Below, in pieces: positions 25,565 through 34,848 of a DNA stretch of 64,000 nucleotides. The stretch spans positions 496,001 through 560,000 of the forward strand of contig NZ_BCQT01000011.1 in NCBI RefSeq assembly GCF_001552215.1, written 5' to 3'. Position numbers and translations under genes: made by a program. Source of the stretch: Actinomadura macra NBRC 14102 (GTDB taxonomy: Bacteria; Actinomycetota; Actinomycetes; Streptosporangiales; Streptosporangiaceae). The notes under the pieces are model-generated. The model did no database searches. It worked only from the letters and a program-made list of their open reading frames with translations, and was not told the DNA's origin. Every line of letters starts with the position of its first letter. The stretch's first letter is position 1.

Positions 25565-25578
25565 GGGACCTTCGCCCC
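25565..25578. promoter_or_regulatory. DosR-like box for the USP at 25668
   Basis: GGGACCTTCGCCCC, 90 bases before the ATG; partner of the box at 25467 in a divergent gap. Confidence 0.75.
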
Positions 25579-25667
25579 TAGGCCGGTGCTGAAGCGGGGA
25601 GAAACGTGGGGGGTGAGCGGCCACGCCGGTGTGCTCGAAGACCGCCATCGATGAAGAGGAGAACACG

Positions 25668-26516
25668 ATGTCCGAGCCGATCGTCGTCGGCATCGACGGT
25701 TCCGACGAGGCTGAACACGCCCTCGATTGGGCCGCCGCCGAGGCCGGGCTGCGTCAGCGCCCTCTGCACATCGTTCACGCTGTGGAGAACTGGCCCTACA
25801 AGACCCCGCTTTTCGCGCCCCCTGAGACGGCCGAACGCTTCACCCGCGCGGCCCACATGCTCCTGGCAGGTGCCCGCGAACACGTCCAGAAACGGTGGCC
25901 CGACCTTGAGACGTCGACCGCGGCGGTCGCCGGCGAGACGCCTGAGGCTCTGCGGGAGCAGTCGGAGAAGGCGTGCGAGCTGGTCCTCGGCAGCCGCGGC
26001 CGCGGCGGGTTCGCCAGCCTGCTCCTGGGCTCCACGAGCCTGCGGGTGGCCGAGCATTCCCCCGTCCCGGTCGTGATCGTACGCGGGGACGCCGCCGACC
26101 GCGGTGAGATCGTCGTGGGTATCGACCCGAAGCGGGACGCGAGCGCGATCCTCGACTACGCCTTCGACGCCGCTGCGCTCCGTGGCGCGCGAGTGCGGAT
26201 CGTGCACGCATGGCGGACGTACGAGACCCTCATCGAGGCCGGTTACGCCATCGACGTCGAGCAGGCACGGCAGGATCTGCGCACGGAGGCCATCGAGGCG
26301 TTCGCGCCCCAGCGGGACAGGTATCCCCAGATCGATGTGGTCGAGGAGATCGTCCTGGGACATCCGGTGACCGCGCTGACCAACGCCTCGCGCAATGCCC
26401 GCCTGCTGGTGGTCGGCGCTCACGACCGGCACTGGAACGCGCCCCACCTCGGCTCGATCGGCCACGGGGTCGTCCACCACGCGCAATGCCCGGTCGCCGT
26501 CGTCCATCCCCGCTGA
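25668..26516 (+). CDS. Universal stress protein, tandem domains
   Basis: 282 residues. Domain 1 loop is canonical (GSRGRGGFASLLLGSTS); domain 2 has GAHDRHWNAPHLGSIG, lacking the second glycine. Strand 1 motifs GIDGSDEAEHAL and GIDPKRDASAIL, the latter without DGS. AAGAGGAGAACACG lies before ATG 25668; the upstream in-frame start at 25629 is not needed. Confidence 0.92.
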   Translation: MSEPIVVGIDGSDEAEHALDWAAAEAGLRQRPLHIVHAVENWPYKTPLFAPPETAERFTRAAHMLLAGAREHVQKRWPDLETSTAAVAGETPEALREQSEKACELVLGSRGRGGFASLLLGSTSLRVAEHSPVPVVIVRGDAADRGEIVVGIDPKRDASAILDYAFDAAALRGARVRIVHAWRTYETLIEAGYAIDVEQARQDLRTEAIEAFAPQRDRYPQIDVVEEIVLGHPVTALTNASRNARLLVVGAHDRHWNAPHLGSIGHGVVHHAQCPVAVVHPR

Positions 26517-26543
26517 TCCGTCGCGCGCCGCTGATCCGTCGCG
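26511..26543. repeat. Short tandem duplication at a gene end
   Basis: CGCTGATCCGTCGCG occurs at 26511-26525 and 26529-26543. The first copy contains the USP stop codon. Looks like a local duplication rather than a functional site. Confidence 0.6.
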
Positions 26544-26629
26544 GCGTCCGGCAGCGGGCCGTGGCGCTCGCCCTTCAAGGATCGTTCGCGTCACCCCGTT
26601 CCACCACCGGCCCTTGGCCCTCCCGAGTA

Positions 26630-26643
26630 GGGACCTCCGGCGC
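26630..26643. promoter_or_regulatory. Orphan DosR-like half-box between convergent genes
   Basis: GGGACCTCCGGCGC lies between two gene ends (USP and sortase), where no annotated start is nearby. First half intact, second half poor. Confidence 0.3.
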
Positions 26644-26703
26644 TGTGACAGGAGGCACGGGCCGCCGAACGGCCGGCGGTGGCCCGCCGGCCGTTCAACG
26701 GCT

Positions 26704-27327
26704 TCACCTGGTGGAGCCCGTCAGGACGCCGTAGGCGATGATGTTGTCCTTGTAGCTGCGCTTGACCGGGTCGAACTCGCCTCCGCAGGTCATCACCCGG
26801 ATCGTCGGATCGGAGGTTCGGCCGTAGACCCGCTCGGTCGGGAACCGGGACTTCGGCACCTGCTCGATCGAGGTGATCTGGAAGATCGCGGTGCGGCCGT
26901 CCTGGCGGAGGACCTCGACCCGCGCTCCGCGCTTGAGGTGTCCGAGCTCGTAGAACACCGCCGGGCCGGAGGCGCGGCTGTCGACGTGGCCGTAGAAGGC
27001 GGCCGGGCCGCGTTCGCCCGGTGCCGCGCCGCCGTTGTACCAGCTGGTGAGCCATGGCTGTTTCAGGGAGGGCTCCTGGACCGTGCCGTCGGCGTTCAGC
27101 CCGAGGCTCAGCACCGGTGCGTCGACGCCGATGGCGGGGATCCGGATGCGGACGGGCGACGACCGTGCCATCGGGGCGGCGGCCCGCGTCACCGAGGAGG
27201 TGCCGCTCGGGCCGCCGCCCGGCACGTCCGGCGGCCCGCCGCGGGCGAGCCCGAAGAGGACGAGGGCGGCCCCGATGAGCACGGCGGCGGCCGCGACCGG
27301 CGGCCACACGCCGCCCCATCGGTGCAT
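26704..27327 (-). CDS. Class F (class E-like) sortase
   Basis: 207 residues. One N-terminal TM helix (~8-28), a disordered linker, then the sortase barrel: IRIPAIGVDAPVLSLGLNADG, AAFYGHVDS (catalytic His), MTCGGEFD (catalytic Cys) and the following basic residues as the Arg. It would attach surface proteins to peptidoglycan or link them together. ATG 27327 begins one base after the stop of the upstream gene, which encodes a likely substrate. Confidence 0.88.
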   Translation of the reverse strand: MHRWGGVWPPVAAAAVLIGAALVLFGLARGGPPDVPGGGPSGTSSVTRAAAPMARSSPVRIRIPAIGVDAPVLSLGLNADGTVQEPSLKQPWLTSWYNGGAAPGERGPAAFYGHVDSRASGPAVFYELGHLKRGARVEVLRQDGRTAIFQITSIEQVPKSRFPTERVYGRTSDPTIRVMTCGGEFDPVKRSYKDNIIAYGVLTGSTR

Positions 27328-27328
27328 C

Positions 27329-27901
27329 TCACCCACCACCCTCGCGGCGCCTGCGCAGCGCGAACGCGCCCGCGGCGGCACCGGCGGCGACCAGAATCAT
27401 GCCACCGAGCACCAGGGGACCGGAACCGGAAGTGGAGCCGCCCCCCGTCTGCGGCGGCCCGGACGGAGTCGGACCGGTCGGGGCCGGGCTCGTCGGCAAC
27501 GAACTGGTGGGAGACGGTTCAGGCGTGCCCGAGGCGATCAGGAGGGAGGCCGAAGCGCTGACCGTGGTCCCGTCGCAGAGCAGGTCGACGCTGTAGCGGG
27601 CGGGTTTGGCGTCGGCGGAGGTCTTCATGGTGATCTTGGTGGCCCCCTGGAAGGCGCCGCTCCCGGTGAAGGCGCCGGACTTGACGACGGCCTTGGCGGT
27701 CCCGTCCGCGCAGACGGCGGAGACGGTCACCTGTGCGCCACCGGCGTTCACTGTCGACGGGGTCACGGAGACCGAGTTCTTGGGTGTGGCCGGCGGGGTG
27801 GTGGGCCCGCTCGTCGTGGGGGTCGGGGTCGGTTCGAAGGGACCGAGGGCGAGCGCCGCCGCGAGGACGGGGGTGAGAGCGAGAACACCGATGGGCGACA
27901 T
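27329..27901 (-). CDS. Secreted surface protein with sortase sorting signal
   Basis: 190 residues: N-terminal signal (IGVLALTPVLAAALALG), a Thr/Pro-rich stretch, an Ig-like domain with two cysteines (AVCADGT, LLCDGT), a second Pro/Ser/Thr linker, then PPQTGGGST, a hydrophobic helix and RRRREGGG. That ending is a cell-wall sorting signal with PPQTG in place of LPxTG. Next to the class F sortase it is the obvious substrate. Function of the displayed domain is unknown. Confidence 0.8.
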   Translation of the reverse strand: MSPIGVLALTPVLAAALALGPFEPTPTPTTSGPTTPPATPKNSVSVTPSTVNAGGAQVTVSAVCADGTAKAVVKSGAFTGSGAFQGATKITMKTSADAKPARYSVDLLCDGTTVSASASLLIASGTPEPSPTSSLPTSPAPTGPTPSGPPQTGGGSTSGSGPLVLGGMILVAAGAAAGAFALRRRREGGG

Positions 27902-28004
27902 GCCAACCTCCTGCGCGCTGTTTGGCCCGCGTGGTCGGGGCCTTTCCGCTTCAAGTGCAGCCCGATCGGCGCTGTCGTTGCAGGGACGGAGGTCGTCCCG
28001 TGCG

Positions 28005-28018
28005 AGGCCCTAAGTCCC
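28005..28018. promoter_or_regulatory. DosR-like box for the surface protein-sortase pair
   Basis: AGGCCCTAAGTCCC; minus strand GGGACTTAGGGCCT, closest in the window to the mycobacterial GGGACTWWAGTCCC in its first half. Confidence 0.65.
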
Positions 28019-28158
28019 TGCCTGGCGGGGCACGCGGGACCGGCGGGCGGCGGGCCTGGAGGTGCTTCTCCGGTGAACCCGCAGTTGACCCGGCGGGCGG
28101 GTGCCGGCGAGGCTCGGTCACCACTGTCGTGGACCTTGTGCCGGACGCGGGTGCAGGG

Positions 28159-28172
28159 GGGACCTTCGTCCG
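28159..28172. promoter_or_regulatory. DosR-like box for the ABC transporter
   Basis: GGGACCTTCGTCCG, with CCTAGC at 28194-28199 as a possible -10 after 21 bases; ATG at 28229. Confidence 0.75.
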
Positions 28173-28228
28173 TAGCCGGCCGAGGGACGCCTCCCTAGCG
28201 TCGGGGGGAGTGGTGTAAGGAGGCCGCG

Positions 28229-29113
28229 ATGGGCGTACAGGCGATACGGGCCGAGGGCCTGACGAAGCGATTCGGGAACGTGGTCGCGTTGGACGGCCTC
28301 GACCTCGAAGTGGAGCGGGGTGAGATCTTCGGGTTCCTGGGGCCGAACGGGGCAGGAAAATCGACGACCATACGCCTGCTGCTGAGCTTGATCCGGCCGA
28401 CCGCGGGGACCGCGTGGATCATGGGTGTGCCCGTCGGTGACGCCGTTCGCGCCCACCGCCATATCGGCTATGTCGCGGGGGACGTCGCGGTCTGGTCACA
28501 GCTGACCGGCATGGAGACCCTGACCTACCTCGGCCGCCTCTCGGGCCGGGTCGATGTGGCGTTCCGGGACGAGTTGATCGAGCGGCTGCGGTTCGACCCC
28601 GGCATGCGGGCGCGCTCCTACTCCAAGGGCAACCGGCAGAAACTCGCGCTGATCGCGGCCTTCATGTCGAGGCCCGACGTGCTGTTGCTCGACGAGCCGA
28701 CGTCCGGCCTGGACCCGCTCATGGAGGCCGAGTTCCAGACGCTGGCCAAGGAGGCCGCGGGGCGCGGGCAGACCGTCTTCCTTTCCTCCCACCTTCTGGA
28801 CGAGGTCCAGGACGTCTGCCAGCGCGTGGCGATCCTGCGCCGGGGACGCCTCGTCGAGGTCGCGGCCCTGGAGGACCTGCGAAACCTGGGCGGGAGCGTG
28901 CTGGAGGCGATCATCGATGGTCCCGTACCCGACCTCGACGGGGTACCGGGTGTGACCGGTGCCGAGCGGATCGACGGCGGGGTCCGGGTGACGGTCAGCG
29001 GCTCGCCGTCGCCGCTGCTGTCCCGGCTGAGCGCCTGTCCCCTGGTCCGGCTGCGCAGTCACGAACCGACCCTTGAAGAGATCTTCCTGAGCTACTACGA
29101 GGCGGACCGATGA
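28229..29113 (+). CDS. ABC transporter ATPase (ABC-2 type exporter)
   Basis: 294 residues. Walker A GPNGAGKST, Walker B LLLDEPTSGLDP, switch HLLDEVQ; the signature is an unusual YSKGNRQKLALI (S-K-G-N rather than LSGGQ), as seen in CcmA/drug-exporter subgroups. C-terminal ~70 residues form the accessory domain. GTAAGGAGGCCGCG gives a good start. The permease gene overlaps by four bases. The exported substrate is unknown; drugs, lipids or peptides are all possible. Confidence 0.92.
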   Translation: MGVQAIRAEGLTKRFGNVVALDGLDLEVERGEIFGFLGPNGAGKSTTIRLLLSLIRPTAGTAWIMGVPVGDAVRAHRHIGYVAGDVAVWSQLTGMETLTYLGRLSGRVDVAFRDELIERLRFDPGMRARSYSKGNRQKLALIAAFMSRPDVLLLDEPTSGLDPLMEAEFQTLAKEAAGRGQTVFLSSHLLDEVQDVCQRVAILRRGRLVEVAALEDLRNLGGSVLEAIIDGPVPDLDGVPGVTGAERIDGGVRVTVSGSPSPLLSRLSACPLVRLRSHEPTLEEIFLSYYEADR

Positions 29114-30756
29114 ACGGGACCGTGCCGCTGCGCGGCCGCGTGCCACGGGTGAGCGTGGAATCGGGCCGTCCGGCAGGCGTACAGGTGGCGCGGCTGACCG
29201 TCCGGCTGATCCGCCGCGGCGCCCTCTGGCTCGCCCTGGTCGTCGGCTTCTATATGGCCGTCGAGGTCTTCAGCTACGAGCAGACCTATCCGGACGCCGC
29301 CGCGCGTCTACGGCTCGCGAAACTCGGGGATGACCCGGCCATGCGGATGCTGCAGGGCATCCCGCACGCCGTCGAGACGCCGGGGGGCTTCGTCGTCTGG
29401 GACGCCGGCTGGATGCTGGCCGCGATCATCGGCATCTGGGCGCTGCTCGTCACCGGGCGCCTGCTTCGCGGGGAGGAGGAGTCCGGGCGCGCGGAACTCG
29501 TCCTGGCGGCCCCGGTCAGCCCCGCACGCGTCGTCCTGGTGCAGGCCGCGGTCGTCACCGCCGCGGCCGTTCTGACCGGCGCGGCGGCGGCGGCGGTGCT
29601 GACGGCGATGGGAACCGGGGTGGTGGGGTCGGTGCTCTTCGGCCTCGCCCTGTCCGGCGTCGCCGCGACGTTCGCCGGCGTCGCCGCCATCGCCTCGCAG
29701 CTCTTCCAGATACGCCGCCGCGCGACCGGGATCTCGGCCGCGGTCTTCGGAATCCTGTTCCTGCTCCGGATGGGAGCGAACAGCGCGGACTCCCGGGGGT
29801 GGCTGCGCTGGCTGTCCCCGTTCGGCTGGCTGGACGAACTGCACCCCTACCGGGAGCCCCGGTGGGGCGTGCTCGCGGTGTCGCTCATCGCACCCGCCGC
29901 CCTGTTCGCGATCGCCGTCCGGCTCCGCGGCGCGCGGGACACCGGCGGCGCGCTGATCACCGGGAACGACCGGGCCCGCGCCCGGTACCGCCTCCTCGGC
30001 GGTCCCACCGCGTTCGCCTGGCGCGGTGGCGAGGGCATGCTCGCGGGCTGGCTGCTCGGCATCGCCGCGTACGCCTTCATGTCCGGTGCCCTCGTCGCCA
30101 CCGTCACCGACTTCGTGGCCGACGACCCGGACTACCGGAAGGTGCTGGAGTCGATGGGCTGGGACGCCGCCGACGCCGCCGAGGGCTTCGCAGGACTCAT
30201 GGGCGTTCTCATCGGCCTTCTCATCGCCTTGTACTCCTGCTGGCGCATCGGGGCCGCCCGCGCCGAGGAGGCCACCGGACGGCTGGACCACGTCCTCACA
30301 CGTCCCGTCACCCGCTCGCGGTGGCTCAGCGGTCATGTGCTGCTGACCTTCGCCACCTCGGTCCTGCTGGCGCTCGCCTCCGCGCTGGCGATGTGGGCTG
30401 GCGCGGCGGTCACCGGGGCGGATCTCGGCCTCGCCGACTCGCTGGCCGCGAACCTCAATCCGCTGCCGGTCGTCTTGCTCGCCGCCGGCCTGGCGGTCCT
30501 GCTCCTCGGTGCCAGGCCACGGCTCACCGTCACCGGCTCCGTGGCGGCGACCTCCACCGCCTACCTCGTCGAAATGATCGGGCCGGCGTTGAACTGGCCC
30601 GATCCGGTCCTGGGCCTGTCCCCGTTCCACCACCTCGCCAAGGTGCCCGCGGAGCCGTTCCGGCCCCTGGCCGCCGTCACGATGACCGCGCTGGCGGTGC
30701 TGCTGGCCGTGGCGGGCGGCGTCCTCTTCGATCGCCGGGACCTCACCGGCGACTGA
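29110..30756 (+). CDS. ABC-2 type permease, duplicated (12-TM)
   Basis: 548 residues. Two six-helix halves (~25-275 and ~300-545); each begins with a TM then a loop with an R-G/A-EEx-GR element (LLRGEEESGRAELVLAAPVS; GAARAEEATGRLDHVLTRPVT), the internal repeat seen in polyketide/anthracycline exporter permeases. Thus a single subunit could make the whole channel with a dimer of the upstream ATPase. Start overlaps the ATPase stop (ATGA). Confidence 0.88.
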   Translation: MNGTVPLRGRVPRVSVESGRPAGVQVARLTVRLIRRGALWLALVVGFYMAVEVFSYEQTYPDAAARLRLAKLGDDPAMRMLQGIPHAVETPGGFVVWDAGWMLAAIIGIWALLVTGRLLRGEEESGRAELVLAAPVSPARVVLVQAAVVTAAAVLTGAAAAAVLTAMGTGVVGSVLFGLALSGVAATFAGVAAIASQLFQIRRRATGISAAVFGILFLLRMGANSADSRGWLRWLSPFGWLDELHPYREPRWGVLAVSLIAPAALFAIAVRLRGARDTGGALITGNDRARARYRLLGGPTAFAWRGGEGMLAGWLLGIAAYAFMSGALVATVTDFVADDPDYRKVLESMGWDAADAAEGFAGLMGVLIGLLIALYSCWRIGAARAEEATGRLDHVLTRPVTRSRWLSGHVLLTFATSVLLALASALAMWAGAAVTGADLGLADSLAANLNPLPVVLLAAGLAVLLLGARPRLTVTGSVAATSTAYLVEMIGPALNWPDPVLGLSPFHHLAKVPAEPFRPLAAVTMTALAVLLAVAGGVLFDRRDLTGD

Positions 30757-30838
30757 CCAGGGTGGGCGTGCCTGTTCCTCGCCCAGAATCGGGCGACGAT
30801 CTCACCGCGGAGCGCGAGCACGCCCCCGTCCGCAGAGA

Positions 30839-30873
30839 GAAGCCGCGGTCTCCAGTCGGGAGACCGCGGCTTC
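30839..30873. terminator. Bidirectional terminator
   Basis: 15-base perfect arms GAAGCCGCGGTCTCC / GGAGACCGCGGCTTC, 5-base loop, between the convergent permease and GAPDH genes. Confidence 0.85.
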
Positions 30874-30940
30874 GCCGGTCGCGACACCGTGCCCGGTGCC
30901 CCTCGCGCCTTGAGGCGCCTTGCGCGCACCTAGGACACCG

Positions 30941-31939
30941 TCACAGGCGGGCGGCGATGTGGTCGACCAGATCGGCGAGCCGGCAGGTGTAGCCCCACTC
31001 GTTGTCGTACCAGCCGAAGACCTTCACCAGCTCGCCGCTCGACTGGGTGAGCGGCGCGTCGAAGACGCAGGAGGCGGGGTCGCCGATCACATCCCGGGAC
31101 ACGATGGGGTGGGTGTTGTAGCGGACGATGCCCGCCAGCGGGCCGCCGGCGGCCTTGGCGAACGCCTCGTTGATCTCCTCGGCGGTGGCCGGCCGGTCCA
31201 GCAGGCAGGCCAGGTCCACCAGCGACCCGTCCTCGACGGGGACGCGCAACGCCATTCCGTCGAACCGTCCCGCCAGCTCGGGGATCACGGCGCCGACCGA
31301 GCGGGCGGCTCCGGTGCTGGTCGGGATGACGTTCACGGCCGCGGACCGGGCGCGGTGCAGGTCCTTGTGCGGGGAGTCGAGGAGGTTCTGGTCGTTGGTG
31401 TACCCGTGGACGGTGGTCATGTAGCCCTTGACCACACCGAACGCGTCGTGGAGCACCTTGGCCATGGGCGCCACGCAGTTGGTCGTGCATGAGGCGTTGG
31501 AGACGACCGTGTGGTGGTCGGGATCGTAGACGTCCTCGTTGACGCCCATCACGATGGTGGCGTCCACGCCCTTGCCCGGCGAGGAGAGGACGACCTTGCG
31601 CGCCCCGGACTTCAGGTGGGCGGCCGCGTCCTCCCGCTGGCGGAACCGGCCGGTGGACTCGATGACGATCTCGGCCCCGACCGCGCCCCAGTCCAGGTCG
31701 CGCGGGTCGCGGTGGGCGGTGACGGGAATGCGGCGGCCGTCGATGATCAGTGCCGTGTCGTCGTGCTCCACCGAGCGGCCGAGGCGGCCGTAGGTGGAGT
31801 CGTACATGAGCAGGTGCGCGAGGGTGGCGGTGCCGGTGATGTCGTTGACGGCGGCGACCTCCTGGCCGCGTTCCAGCGCCAGCCGCAGATAGTTGCGGCC
31901 GATGCGTCCGAATCCGTTGATGCCTACCGGCGTTGTCAT
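30941..31939 (-). CDS. gap: Glyceraldehyde-3-phosphate dehydrogenase, type I
   Basis: 332 residues. NAD-binding GINGFGRIGRNYLRLAL, catalytic cysteine in SNASCTTNC, a TVHGYTNDQ histidine segment, ATSTGAA-like PTSTGAARSV and the closing WYDNEWGY. A glycolytic enzyme standing alone outside a gap-pgk-tpi cluster and preceded by a DosR-like box, so probably a hypoxia-specific isozyme supporting substrate-level ATP formation. Start MTTPVGING at 31939 with GGAGGAG upstream; the longer frame covers the leader. Confidence 0.95.
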   Translation of the reverse strand: MTTPVGINGFGRIGRNYLRLALERGQEVAAVNDITGTATLAHLLMYDSTYGRLGRSVEHDDTALIIDGRRIPVTAHRDPRDLDWGAVGAEIVIESTGRFRQREDAAAHLKSGARKVVLSSPGKGVDATIVMGVNEDVYDPDHHTVVSNASCTTNCVAPMAKVLHDAFGVVKGYMTTVHGYTNDQNLLDSPHKDLHRARSAAVNVIPTSTGAARSVGAVIPELAGRFDGMALRVPVEDGSLVDLACLLDRPATAEEINEAFAKAAGGPLAGIVRYNTHPIVSRDVIGDPASCVFDAPLTQSSGELVKVFGWYDNEWGYTCRLADLVDHIAARL

Positions 31940-32038
31940 CTCTTCTCCTCCTGGTCGGATCGGTGCGCGACCAGGGCTCACCGCCGGTGCCCCTGGACCG
32001 CTTTCTCAAGGCTCCGACGGAGGCGGGACCAGTTCATA

Positions 32039-32052
32039 GGGACCTTGGTCAC
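32039..32052. promoter_or_regulatory. DosR-like box for the GAPDH gene
   Basis: GGGACCTTGGTCAC, 100 bases before the start at 31939. The rest of the gap 31940-32214 holds no gene. Confidence 0.7.
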
Positions 32053-32214
32053 CTCTGCGTGGTCTGTTGGACTCCCGGGAACCGCGGGTCGCCGCAAGGC
32101 CGCGACGTGACGTAGGGCGCTTCCCTCCGCGTGGGCCATGGACGCGTCCTGACCAGGTGGGCGGCCGTGTCGTTGCCGCCACCCGCAAGGTCTGCTCGCA
32201 CCCCGCGCCAAGCT

Positions 32215-34791
32215 CTATCCCTTCGCCCGCCGTGCCCGGATGGTCTTGGCGGTCGCGTCCGCGAGGAGGACGGCCGGCAGGACGATCAGGGCGATGAGCC
32301 AGCCGAGCGGGGACGGAAGGCCGCCGCCGAGCAGATGCGCGAGCGGTGGGACCCCCATGAAGGCGAGCATGACCACGAGGTCGGCGGTGACCGCCCAGAG
32401 CAGCAGCGGGTTGCCGGTCCAGCGCAGGCGCCCGGCCCAGCGCGACTCGCTGCGGCAGGAGAACGCGGCGGCCATCTGACCCAGCATGATGGTGGCGAAG
32501 GCGGTGCCGGACGCGGTGAACAGCAGCGCGTCGGACGGGTCCTCGCCCCAGCTCCAGCCGCCGGCGACCAGAACGGTGGCGAAGGCGGCCATGGTGACGG
32601 CCGCCTCCGCCGGCCCGAGCACGCCGAAGACACGGCCGAGCAGGCCCCGGTCGATCAGGCGGGTTCTGCTGACGCGTCCCTCCATCGTGCGCGGCCCGGC
32701 GGGCTCGGCGCCCAGGGCGAGGGCCGGGAGGATGTCGGTGCCGATGTCCAGGGCCAGGATCTGCAGCACGCTCAACGCCAGCGGGAACTTCCCGCCGGTC
32801 GCCGCCCAGGCCACGAACGGCACCAGCTCGGCGACGTTGTCGGTGAGGTGGTAGGTCAGGAAGCGGCGGATGTTGGAGAAGGTCGCCCGGCCCTCTTCCA
32901 CCGCCGCGACGATCGTGGCGAAATGGTCGTCCAGCAGGACGAGGTCGGCGGCCTCGCGGGCGACGTCGGTACCGGAGGCGCCCATCGCCACGCCGATGTC
33001 GGCCTGCCGGAGCGCCGGCCCGTCGTTCACACCGTCCCCGGTCATCGCCACCACGTGCCCACGTGCCTGAAGGGCGCGGGCGATGCGCAGCTTGTCCTCG
33101 GGGGTCACCCGGGCGACGACCACCTGGTCGCGGTCGAGCAGGCGCCCGAGAGCGGTCTCGTCGCGGGGGAGTTCGGTGCCGGACACCACCAGGGCATCCG
33201 GCCCCGCCAGTCCGACCTCGGTGGCGATGGCGCGGGCCGTCGTCGGATGGTCACCGGTGATCATCGCCAGCCGGATCCCGGCCCGGCGGCAGGAGGCGAT
33301 CGCCGCCGCGACGTCGTCGCGAGGCGGGTCCTCCAATCCCACCAGGCCGAGCAGGGTCAGCTCGCGTTCGGCATCGTCGGGATCGTCGGGGAGGTCGTCC
33401 GGCAGGTCCTCCGGTCTCCGGACGGCGACCGCGAGGACGCGCAGGCCCCGGCCCGTCATCGCGGCAAGGGACGCCTCGGCGCCGGGAGCGGGTCCGCAGC
33501 GGGGGAGCACGGAGTCCGGGGCGCCCGTCAGATGGAGGCCGCTGGAGGTGAGCGCCGAGGCGCGCCGCCGGCGCGCGTCGAAGGTCAGGCGGCGGCGCAC
33601 CGGTTCCTCGGACAGGTCGGATCCGGCGCGCAGGGCGAGGACGTGCAGAGCCGCCTCCATCGGATCGCCGATCGCCTGCCAGCGGCCGCCCGTACGGCGT
33701 GTCCGACCCGTGGAGCACCGGTGGGCGGTGGATGCGAGCCGCCGCACCGCCTCGACCGCTTCGGCCGCGCCGGTGAGGTGGCCTTCGGGGGAGTACCCGG
33801 CGCCCTGCACGCTCACGGTGCCGGAGGGCGTCCATACCTCGACCACCGCCATCTCGTTGCGGGTGAGGGTGCCGGTCTTGTCGGTGCAGATGAAGGTGGT
33901 GGAACCGAGCGTCTCCACCGCCTCCAGCCTGCGCACGAGGGCATGGCGCCCGGCCATCCGCTGGGCGGCCCGGGCCAGCGAGAGCGTGACGGTCGGCAGC
34001 AGGCCCTCCGGCACCAGCGCGACGGTGACGCCCACGGCCAGCAGGAAGCCCTTGCCCGGTTCGAGGCCGAGCAGAACGGCGGCGCCGAAGAACGACGCGC
34101 CGACGGCGACCGCGATCACCGCGACCGCCAGGACCACGCGGTGCAGTTGGAGCGCCAGCGGGCTCGGCCGCCGGTGCGCGCTCCGCGTCAGCGCGGCGAT
34201 GTCGGCCAGCCGGGTCGCCGACCCGGTCGCGACCGTCACCGCCTCGGCCTCTCCTTCGGTGACGAAGGTCCCCGCGTGCACGCGAGCGCTCTTCTCCGGA
34301 CGCGCCGGGACGCTCTCACCGGTGAGCATCGACTCGTCCACCGCCAGGGAATGGGTCTCCAGCAGTTCGAGGTCGGCGGAGATCCGGTCGCCCGGCCCGA
34401 GCAGGACGATGTCGCCGATGACCAGCTCCGCCGTGTCGATCACGGTCGGGCGCCCGTCGCGGCGGACGGTCACGCGGGCCGGAAGCAGCTCGCGCAGCCG
34501 TCTGCCGGCCCGTTCGGCGCGATACTCCTGGGCGAACGCGAACACCCCGTTGAAGACGACCACGACGGCGATGGCCACGGCGAGCTGCGGCATACCGCCT
34601 ACGTAGGCGAGGCCGGCGGCCCCCCACAGCAGCAGCGCGAAGAAGTGCACCATCTGCCGGGCCAGGGAGATCAGCGGCGACGGGGAGCGCTCGGTGGGCA
34701 GTATGTTGCGGCCGTTCCGGTGCAGTCGGGCCGCGGCCTCGTCTGAGGTCAGTCCTCGCTGAACGGGTGTCGGCCCCGCCTCTGTGACCAT
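32215..34791 (-). CDS. ctpF: P-type cation-transporting ATPase (P2-type, CtpF-like)
   Basis: 858 residues. N-terminal cation-ATPase domain (LTSDEAAARLHRNGRN), TGES actuator motif, PEGLLPTVTLSLA in helix 4, phosphorylation Asp304 in ICTDKTGTLTRNEM, TGDGVNDGPAL hinge and a C-terminal six-helix bundle. The layout is that of P2 Ca2+/Na+-type pumps and of CtpF (Rv1997), a DosR-regulon member thought to export Ca2+; the cation here is not certain. No clear ribosome site precedes ATG 34791. TATAAC at 34803-34808 (minus strand) would give a near-leaderless mRNA, while TCTAAA at 34823-34828 is another -10 candidate. Confidence 0.92.
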   Translation of the reverse strand: MVTEAGPTPVQRGLTSDEAAARLHRNGRNILPTERSPSPLISLARQMVHFFALLLWGAAGLAYVGGMPQLAVAIAVVVVFNGVFAFAQEYRAERAGRRLRELLPARVTVRRDGRPTVIDTAELVIGDIVLLGPGDRISADLELLETHSLAVDESMLTGESVPARPEKSARVHAGTFVTEGEAEAVTVATGSATRLADIAALTRSAHRRPSPLALQLHRVVLAVAVIAVAVGASFFGAAVLLGLEPGKGFLLAVGVTVALVPEGLLPTVTLSLARAAQRMAGRHALVRRLEAVETLGSTTFICTDKTGTLTRNEMAVVEVWTPSGTVSVQGAGYSPEGHLTGAAEAVEAVRRLASTAHRCSTGRTRRTGGRWQAIGDPMEAALHVLALRAGSDLSEEPVRRRLTFDARRRRASALTSSGLHLTGAPDSVLPRCGPAPGAEASLAAMTGRGLRVLAVAVRRPEDLPDDLPDDPDDAERELTLLGLVGLEDPPRDDVAAAIASCRRAGIRLAMITGDHPTTARAIATEVGLAGPDALVVSGTELPRDETALGRLLDRDQVVVARVTPEDKLRIARALQARGHVVAMTGDGVNDGPALRQADIGVAMGASGTDVAREAADLVLLDDHFATIVAAVEEGRATFSNIRRFLTYHLTDNVAELVPFVAWAATGGKFPLALSVLQILALDIGTDILPALALGAEPAGPRTMEGRVSRTRLIDRGLLGRVFGVLGPAEAAVTMAAFATVLVAGGWSWGEDPSDALLFTASGTAFATIMLGQMAAAFSCRSESRWAGRLRWTGNPLLLWAVTADLVVMLAFMGVPPLAHLLGGGLPSPLGWLIALIVLPAVLLADATAKTIRARRAKG

Positions 34792-34848
34792 GGGGCAAGC
34801 CTGTTATAGGCGGGCTCGCCGCTTTAGAGGCGCAAGCCCCCGGGTCGA

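Larger units (their letters stand above)
27902..28228. other. Divergent control gap, sortase pair / ABC transporter
   Basis: 327 bases without a gene. Contains three palindromic sites: GGGAC-N7-GTCCC at 27983-27999, a box at 28005-28018 facing the surface protein gene and one at 28159-28172 facing the ABC gene. Confidence 0.6.

Noticed and set aside
32131..34746. 871-codon open frame on the plus strand
   Set aside because: Antisense shadow of the P-type ATPase; composition is His/Gly/Arg/Asp-biased without any fold motif, as expected from GC-rich codon bias.
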